A DNA stretch of 9,358 nucleotides, from contig JAAZLB010000005.1 in assembly GCA_012799535.1 (NCBI GenBank), positions 1 through 9,358 on the forward strand. Reading direction: 5' to 3'. Origin of the DNA: Bacillota bacterium. GTDB lineage: Bacteria; Bacillota; Limnochordia; Darwinibacteriales; Darwinibacteriaceae. The translations under genes were made by a program, and so were the position numbers. Shown here piece after piece: positions 5,287 to 9,358 of the stretch (the first letter of the stretch is position 1; each line of letters begins with the position of its first letter). The notes beneath the pieces were generated by a model. The model did not search any database, was not told where the DNA came from, and saw only the letters and a list, made by a program, of their open reading frames with translations.

Positions 5287-7938
5287 TTATCGATACAATT
5301 CCTGCACATGACCCTTGTCAATGACAACTAAACGAAATCCATTACCTCTTGAATCTGGCTCTACCCATTTTGTCGTCGCAATGGTAGATGTAATGGTTTG
5401 CTCCAATTGATCACTATGACGATGACCAGCAAACACATGGCTTACGCCATAAACCTCTAGCAAGTCTCGTAATTCCCGTTGTCCTTCATCAATAAATCGC
5501 CAACGAGTATCAAAGGGGTTGTGATGCAAAAATGCTATTGTTGGATGTTGATGGATTTGAGCATGCTTCAACTGATTTTCTAACCAACTTAACTGCTCTT
5601 CTTTTATGAAACCATTTTCCGAAGGATAGTCAGGATGATCATAGGTGTTAATAGCGATAAACAACCAATCACCTATGTCGATGGTATAGTAAAGTTCCCC
5701 AAAGTAGCTTTGCCAATAGGCAAAACCATCAACCGAACCACTCACCTTGCCGTCGTGGTTTCCCATAATCATAAAGAAAGGGAATTCAGCCTTTGCCTTT
5801 AGTAAGTTATACAATTCCGGATATTCCTCATGATAATTATCCGCGCTTTTACCCATCAAGTCCCCGGCAAATACTACAAAATCCACGTCTATGCCGTTTA
5901 GTTCTTCAATTATGGGCAATAGCTTGTTGTTCTTGTCTCGATAGCTTAGTTCAGGATGTATATCAGTAACTACCGCAAATTTTATCTGTTCTTGAGATTC
6001 CCTAACAGAGACTGCCCTCAACTGCTCATCATTCACAGTCGCACTACTTAGATGCAGATCATAAAGACCTGGAGGGAGATCATCTGGTAAGTGGCATGTG
6101 AACTTTCCTTCAGCTTGCTTTCCGGAAAACTCGTAGATCAAATCATTTAATTGCAGTACAACCTTTAGCTCTTCCTCAGGTACATCCCGTACAGTAACAC
6201 CAAGCTCTCCACCAGATGAGACAAAAGCTGGCTGGGTAAGTAAAGGCCAAGTTATATGCTTAATGGGGCCATTCAGCTGATTTGACCCTAACTGAGGCTT
6301 AACTACCACGGCTTCTGTGTCCCCAGCCTCAGAGTACTTAGCTTTTAGGGCTCCAGCAATATCCAACATATATAAACTCGGGTTACTATCATACATACCG
6401 ACTAATTCCCCAACACAAGCTAACCTTCTACCATTGGGGTGCCAGGTGGGAAACAGATAGTTCCCGGGATACTTAGTAAGACACTCTTTGTTTTGTCCAT
6501 TGCTATCCATTAGCCACAAATCCCACTGAGCAGAACTACTAGACATGAAGGCAATACGATCACCTTTGGGCGACCACCGAGGATAGACGCTACTAGCACC
6601 TAAATCCGTCGTTAGGCAAATCTCGTTATCCAAAGTAGGGACACCCTCATCCATGAGCAGATCTGCCCTCCACAGATCGAAACGGCCATTAACGCCTCGC
6701 CTTTGGAAAACCAGACCAGAAGACACCCAATCCGGGAAAAGCACATCTTCCGGGCTCCAAGTAATTTGGATGGCCTCCTCTGAATCTAACTCTTGCCACC
6801 ACAAATCCCATTTTCCATTACGATTAGAAGCGAAAATAACAGATTCACCATCAGGAGACCAGCTAGGAGTGATGTTATAACTCCCGTGATCGGTGACTTT
6901 GATTGGTTCGTTTTCCAAATCCCAATAATATATATTCCAACTACCTTCAGGCTGGTCAAGGTTCGGAGCCGCAGAATATACTAAGCGTGTACCGTCTGAA
7001 GACCACCTAGGATAGGCGTGAGGATAATACTCAAATGTTAACTGTTGTGGGGGAGCACTACCTGAAAATTCATGAATAAAGAGATTGCGTTCTGCCGCTT
7101 CTCGAGTGATTCTCGCCCCCTGCTCAACCCCAATGGTCGCGATCAAACTTCCTCCATTCGGATTCCATTCAGGATACATCTCACGATCTAACGGAAGCGA
7201 TGTTTGTAACGACACCAGTTCTATAAGCCCATATTCGCGCATTTGCTGCGGAGTACCCAACTCAAAAGAAAGCCCTTGGGGTCCAAAGAAATCAGCAGGT
7301 ACACTTTTTTCGCTAATCTCTGTTACACAGTCATTATTGACTGGACGAACATAGTATCCGCCATGCCGTTCGTCCGCTTTTAGTAGAATACCAGTTGCCA
7401 CCACATAACAGCCATTATGAAGCTCACTAATATCGATACCAGCATAGTTATAGAATTTAAAGTACATTGCACCTTGACCATCATCGATATTACCATCCTT
7501 GCTTCCATCTAACCAAAAGCCCCGCACGATACCAGAGTTGCTATAATCAAAGAGGCGACCTTCGATTTGCACAAAGCTCCCCGCCATGGTTTCTAAGATA
7601 TCTTCGGACGCATCAGTGACAACAGACTGTGGTTCTATGGTTAATCCATAGTCTGGATCAATAATCTGAACATGCTCTGGATTGGTCACCAAGACTACTA
7701 ACGAACCTATATCAGTAGCATATCCTCGATTACTTAATTGACCTGTAACTTGAACTAAACTTCCTGCTTGCACCGCTGGTTGCGTAGTTCCAGGAAGATA
7801 CACCAACACACCCTGGGACGAAAGAACAGGGTCAATTATGGCAAAGTAGTTGGCAGAGTCGTGCCACAAACCCGAATCAACTGCTACAACTCCTTGTACT
7901 GTAACAGTTTGGTCTAAATAGACTATATACGCTATCAT
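5287..7938 (-). CDS. OB-fold / TolB-like propeller / calcineurin-like metallophosphoesterase, 5' end cut by an IS21 element
   Basis: The open frame codes for 883 residues. Two OB-fold-like domains come first (about 10-95 and 110-205; 'TVTVQGVV', 'SLVQVTGQL', 'SFVQIEGRL'). A beta-propeller of PD40/TolB type follows (about 250-530), with repeated YPxWSPDG-like blades at 255, 309, 358, 401, 452 and 496. Next is an Ig-like segment (about 570-645). The C-terminal calcineurin-like phosphoesterase (about 652-883) carries every metal/catalytic motif: TDIH (658-661), GDL (692-694), GNHD (726-729), LHHNP (804-808) and GHRH (838-841). The family hydrolyses phosphomono- or diesters with two metal ions; the substrate is unknown. 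Such proteins are normally exported, yet no signal peptide is present. The ATG at 7938 lies a few bases from the IS21 end, inside the first OB domain, with a TAG in frame just upstream in IS sequence. The true 5' end is therefore separated, and this is likely a broken gene. A chance GGTGG before the ATG could allow weak expression in the cytoplasm. Confidence 0.85.
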   Translation of the reverse strand: MIAYIVYLDQTVTVQGVVAVDSGLWHDSANYFAIIDPVLSSQGVLVYLPGTTQPAVQAGSLVQVTGQLSNRGYATDIGSLVVLVTNPEHVQIIDPDYGLTIEPQSVVTDASEDILETMAGSFVQIEGRLFDYSNSGIVRGFWLDGSKDGNIDDGQGAMYFKFYNYAGIDISELHNGCYVVATGILLKADERHGGYYVRPVNNDCVTEISEKSVPADFFGPQGLSFELGTPQQMREYGLIELVSLQTSLPLDREMYPEWNPNGGSLIATIGVEQGARITREAAERNLFIHEFSGSAPPQQLTFEYYPHAYPRWSSDGTRLVYSAAPNLDQPEGSWNIYYWDLENEPIKVTDHGSYNITPSWSPDGESVIFASNRNGKWDLWWQELDSEEAIQITWSPEDVLFPDWVSSGLVFQRRGVNGRFDLWRADLLMDEGVPTLDNEICLTTDLGASSVYPRWSPKGDRIAFMSSSSAQWDLWLMDSNGQNKECLTKYPGNYLFPTWHPNGRRLACVGELVGMYDSNPSLYMLDIAGALKAKYSEAGDTEAVVVKPQLGSNQLNGPIKHITWPLLTQPAFVSSGGELGVTVRDVPEEELKVVLQLNDLIYEFSGKQAEGKFTCHLPDDLPPGLYDLHLSSATVNDEQLRAVSVRESQEQIKFAVVTDIHPELSYRDKNNKLLPIIEELNGIDVDFVVFAGDLMGKSADNYHEEYPELYNLLKAKAEFPFFMIMGNHDGKVSGSVDGFAYWQSYFGELYYTIDIGDWLFIAINTYDHPDYPSENGFIKEEQLSWLENQLKHAQIHQHPTIAFLHHNPFDTRWRFIDEGQRELRDLLEVYGVSHVFAGHRHSDQLEQTITSTIATTKWVEPDSRGNGFRLVVIDKGHVQELYR

Positions 7939-7985
7939 AAAAGTGATCCACCAAAAGCCAAAACGCTAACGTAAAAGTGATCCAC
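7938..7985 (+). repeat. 14-nt direct repeat pair at the IS21 left end
   Basis: TAAAAGTGATCCAC occurs at 7938-7951 and again at 7972-7985, 34 bp apart start to start. Repeated transposase-binding sites near each end are a known property of IS21 elements. The first T or two of the left copy may be target DNA. Confidence 0.8.
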
Positions 7986-8063
7986 TTTGTCCCAACTCTC
8001 CTGTATATTGGAGGTACCAATCACTTCAATTGCAGGAGGTAAGGAGATGATCAAAGTGGATCA
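7978..8063. repeat. 12-bp inverted repeat flanking the istA leader
   Basis: TGATCCACTTTG (7978-7989) is exactly inverted as CAAAGTGGATCA at 8052-8063, inside codons 2-6 of istA. The left arm extends the second copy of the terminal direct repeat. The arms bracket the presumed istA promoter region and its ribosome site, so a transposase bound to both could repress its own gene; that role is inferred. Confidence 0.6.
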
Positions 8064-9358
8064 GTACCAGCTTATCAGAGAATTGTATGCAGTAAAAGGA
8101 CTTTCTCAAAGGGAAATCGCAAGAACCCTTGGGATTTCCCGGAACACCGTAAAGAAGTATTGCGAAGGGGAGAACTTGCCCTTTGAAAAGTCTACTAGAA
8201 AGCGGCAACCAACGGTTATTACACCTGAAGTTGAGAAGTTCATTCAGGAGTGTTTTGAGCAAGACAACGAAGATAAAGCTCCCAAGCAAAAGCATACTGC
8301 TAAACGGATTTATGACCGGCTTGTCGAAGAACTCGGTTTTGAAGGCGGAGAGTCTACCATCCGCCATTATGTCAAAGCACTGAAGGACAAGCCTTTAGAA
8401 GCCTTCGTTCCGCTCGAATTTGACCCGGGCGAAGCAATCCAAATGGATTGGGGCCAAGCGGTCATCTATCTAAAAGGAGTAAGAACCACAATTCGTCTAT
8501 TCTGTGCCCGCTTGTGTTACAGTGCCATGCCGTTTGTAATAGGCTTCCCACATGAGCGAATAGAAGCGTTAGTTGAAGGCCATATCGAGACATTTGAGTT
8601 CTTTGGTGGTGTGGGACAGCGTAGCATCTATGACAATATGCGCACCATCGTAAACGATGGCTGGGGCAAACATGTTCGCAAAGAGCAGAAAGATTTTCTC
8701 CAACTCAAGGCTCACTATGCATTTCAAGCAACGTTCTGTAACCCTGGGCAAGGGAACGAAAAAGGCTTAGTTGAAAGCCTTGTAGGCTGGGCCCGACGTA
8801 ATATTTTAGTTCCAGTGCCTAGAGTCAACTCTTTCGAAGAACTGAATCAGCTCCTTCGTGAGCGATGCCTAGCATACCAAGAACACACGATTCGAGGGCG
8901 AAGCAAGACTATTGGTGAATACTTTGAAATTGAGCGGGACAAGCTTACGCCATTGCCGCTAAGGGCCATGGAGCCAATTCGTCAAGTTGTAGCCACGTGC
9001 AACCCGTTCTCCACTGTCCGCTTTGACACGAATCGCTACTCTCTTCCCGTAGAGTACGTCGGTAAAGACATCACAGTAAAAGCTAGCGTGTTTGAGGTAT
9101 CCCTATGGTACCATGGCAAACAAATTGCGACGCACCCGCGTCTCTATGGACGTGAAGGTGTGACTTACAAACTCGAGCACTACCTTCCGTTGCTGGAAAG
9201 GAAACCACGAGCCGTATGGAACGCTCAGCCTGTAAAGGCAATTAACTTGCCGGCTGCTTTCTGGGATTTTGCCCATAAGCTCGGTAGTGACTATGAGGTT
9301 GTCAAATTACTGAAACTCTTATCACGGTACAGCATTCCAGCGCTTCTGGAGAGCATAC
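8047..9358 (+). CDS. istA: IS21-family transposase IstA (partial, 3' end beyond window)
   Basis: The ATG at 8047 follows a strong AGGAGG (8034-8039) at 7 nt, with a second AAGGAG directly before the start. 437 residues are encoded without interruption to the window edge; family members usually have roughly 400-520. An N-terminal helix-turn-helix (about 19-38, LSQREIARTLGISRNTVKKY) binds the IS ends. A retroviral-integrase-type DDE core follows: FDPGEAIQMDWGQ with D134, SIYDNMRT with D196, and NEKGLVESLVGWARRN with the catalytic glutamate most likely E243. IstA cuts and joins DNA at the element ends and needs the helper ATPase IstB, whose gene would follow downstream. The frame is intact, so the element may be recently active. 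The gene runs against the metallophosphoesterase gene it interrupts. Confidence 0.95.
   Translation, partial: MIKVDQYQLIRELYAVKGLSQREIARTLGISRNTVKKYCEGENLPFEKSTRKRQPTVITPEVEKFIQECFEQDNEDKAPKQKHTAKRIYDRLVEELGFEGGESTIRHYVKALKDKPLEAFVPLEFDPGEAIQMDWGQAVIYLKGVRTTIRLFCARLCYSAMPFVIGFPHERIEALVEGHIETFEFFGGVGQRSIYDNMRTIVNDGWGKHVRKEQKDFLQLKAHYAFQATFCNPGQGNEKGLVESLVGWARRNILVPVPRVNSFEELNQLLRERCLAYQEHTIRGRSKTIGEYFEIERDKLTPLPLRAMEPIRQVVATCNPFSTVRFDTNRYSLPVEYVGKDITVKASVFEVSLWYHGKQIATHPRLYGREGVTYKLEHYLPLLERKPRAVWNAQPVKAINLPAAFWDFAHKLGSDYEVVKLLKLLSRYSIPALLESI

Larger units (their letters stand above)
7944..9358 (+). mobile_element. IS21-family insertion sequence (left end and istA; right end outside window)
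   Basis: The element is recognised from its IstA transposase and from the multiple short repeats near its end, which are typical of IS21 family termini. The left boundary is placed at TG (7944) because IS21 elements usually begin 5'-TG, but it could lie anywhere from about 7936 to 7944. No second copy or right end is available to fix it. The element interrupts the metallophosphoesterase gene in the opposite orientation. The istB ATPase gene and the right end should follow beyond 9358. Confidence 0.75.

Noticed and set aside
5111..5311. Plus-strand 66-codon open frame between the two minus-strand genes
   Set aside because: No recognisable domain or ribosome site; it runs over the glycosyltransferase remnant and the terminator hairpin.
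6255..7180. Repeated motifs in the large gene as a DNA repeat array
   Set aside because: The similarity is at protein level (PD40 blades YPxWSPDG) with varied codons and spacing, so they are propeller repeats and not a DNA repeat or CRISPR.
8004..8009. TATATT as the -10 box of an istA promoter
   Set aside because: No acceptable -35 box lies 16-18 bp upstream, so no promoter could be supported although one is expected in this stretch.
8026..8367. Minus-strand 113-codon open frame opposite the start of istA
   Set aside because: It is a shadow of the istA coding frame, with no domain and no ribosome site.

Overview
The window looks like chromosomal DNA of a Bacillota-type (Firmicutes) anaerobe of moderate GC. 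Shine-Dalgarno sites are strong (AAGGAG, GGAGGT, AGGAGG), TTG and GTG starts are used beside ATG, hairpin-plus-T terminators are short, and the protein families (RpiR-SIS regulator, BadF-type sugar kinase, PD40 propeller proteins, IS21 transposase) fit that group. The species cannot be named from sequence alone. No tRNA, rRNA or CRISPR array was seen, and no gene-free stretch exceeds 300 bases.

Left part (1-1227, minus strand): the 5' part of a sugar-phosphate isomerase/epimerase-like TIM-barrel gene runs off the left edge. Upstream of it is a complete RpiR-family regulator (HTH plus SIS sugar-phosphate-binding domain) with its own terminator. Two similar imperfect palindromes of the form TGAAAAT-n2-TTTKCW, one in each flanking intergenic region, are candidate operators for this regulator.

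Middle (1416-4243, plus strand): a two-gene operon diverges from the regulator. The first gene is a fusion of a GT4 (GT-B) and a GT2 (GT-A) glycosyltransferase. It is translationally coupled by an ATGA overlap to a BadF/GlcNAc-kinase-like protein whose usual GDEGS loop is missing. The second gene converges on, and overlaps by 32 bp, another GT4 glycosyltransferase on the minus strand. That gene is broken: its N-terminal segment is still readable in a different frame just upstream, about 30 residues are missing at the junction, and it is probably a recent pseudogene.

Right part (5247-9358): a large minus-strand gene encodes two OB-fold-like domains, a TolB/PD40-type beta-propeller, an Ig-like linker and a C-terminal calcineurin-like metallophosphoesterase with all catalytic motifs. 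Its 5' end is cut by an IS21-family element whose istA begins at 8047 and continues past the right edge. The expected export signal is therefore missing.

Taken together, the left two thirds read as a locus for handling sugars or amino sugars (isomerase, sugar-phosphate-sensing regulator, kinase, glycosyltransferases). Two genes beside it are decaying, one by deletion/frameshift and one by IS insertion. The functional grouping is inference; the domain calls and the gene disruptions are read from the sequence.
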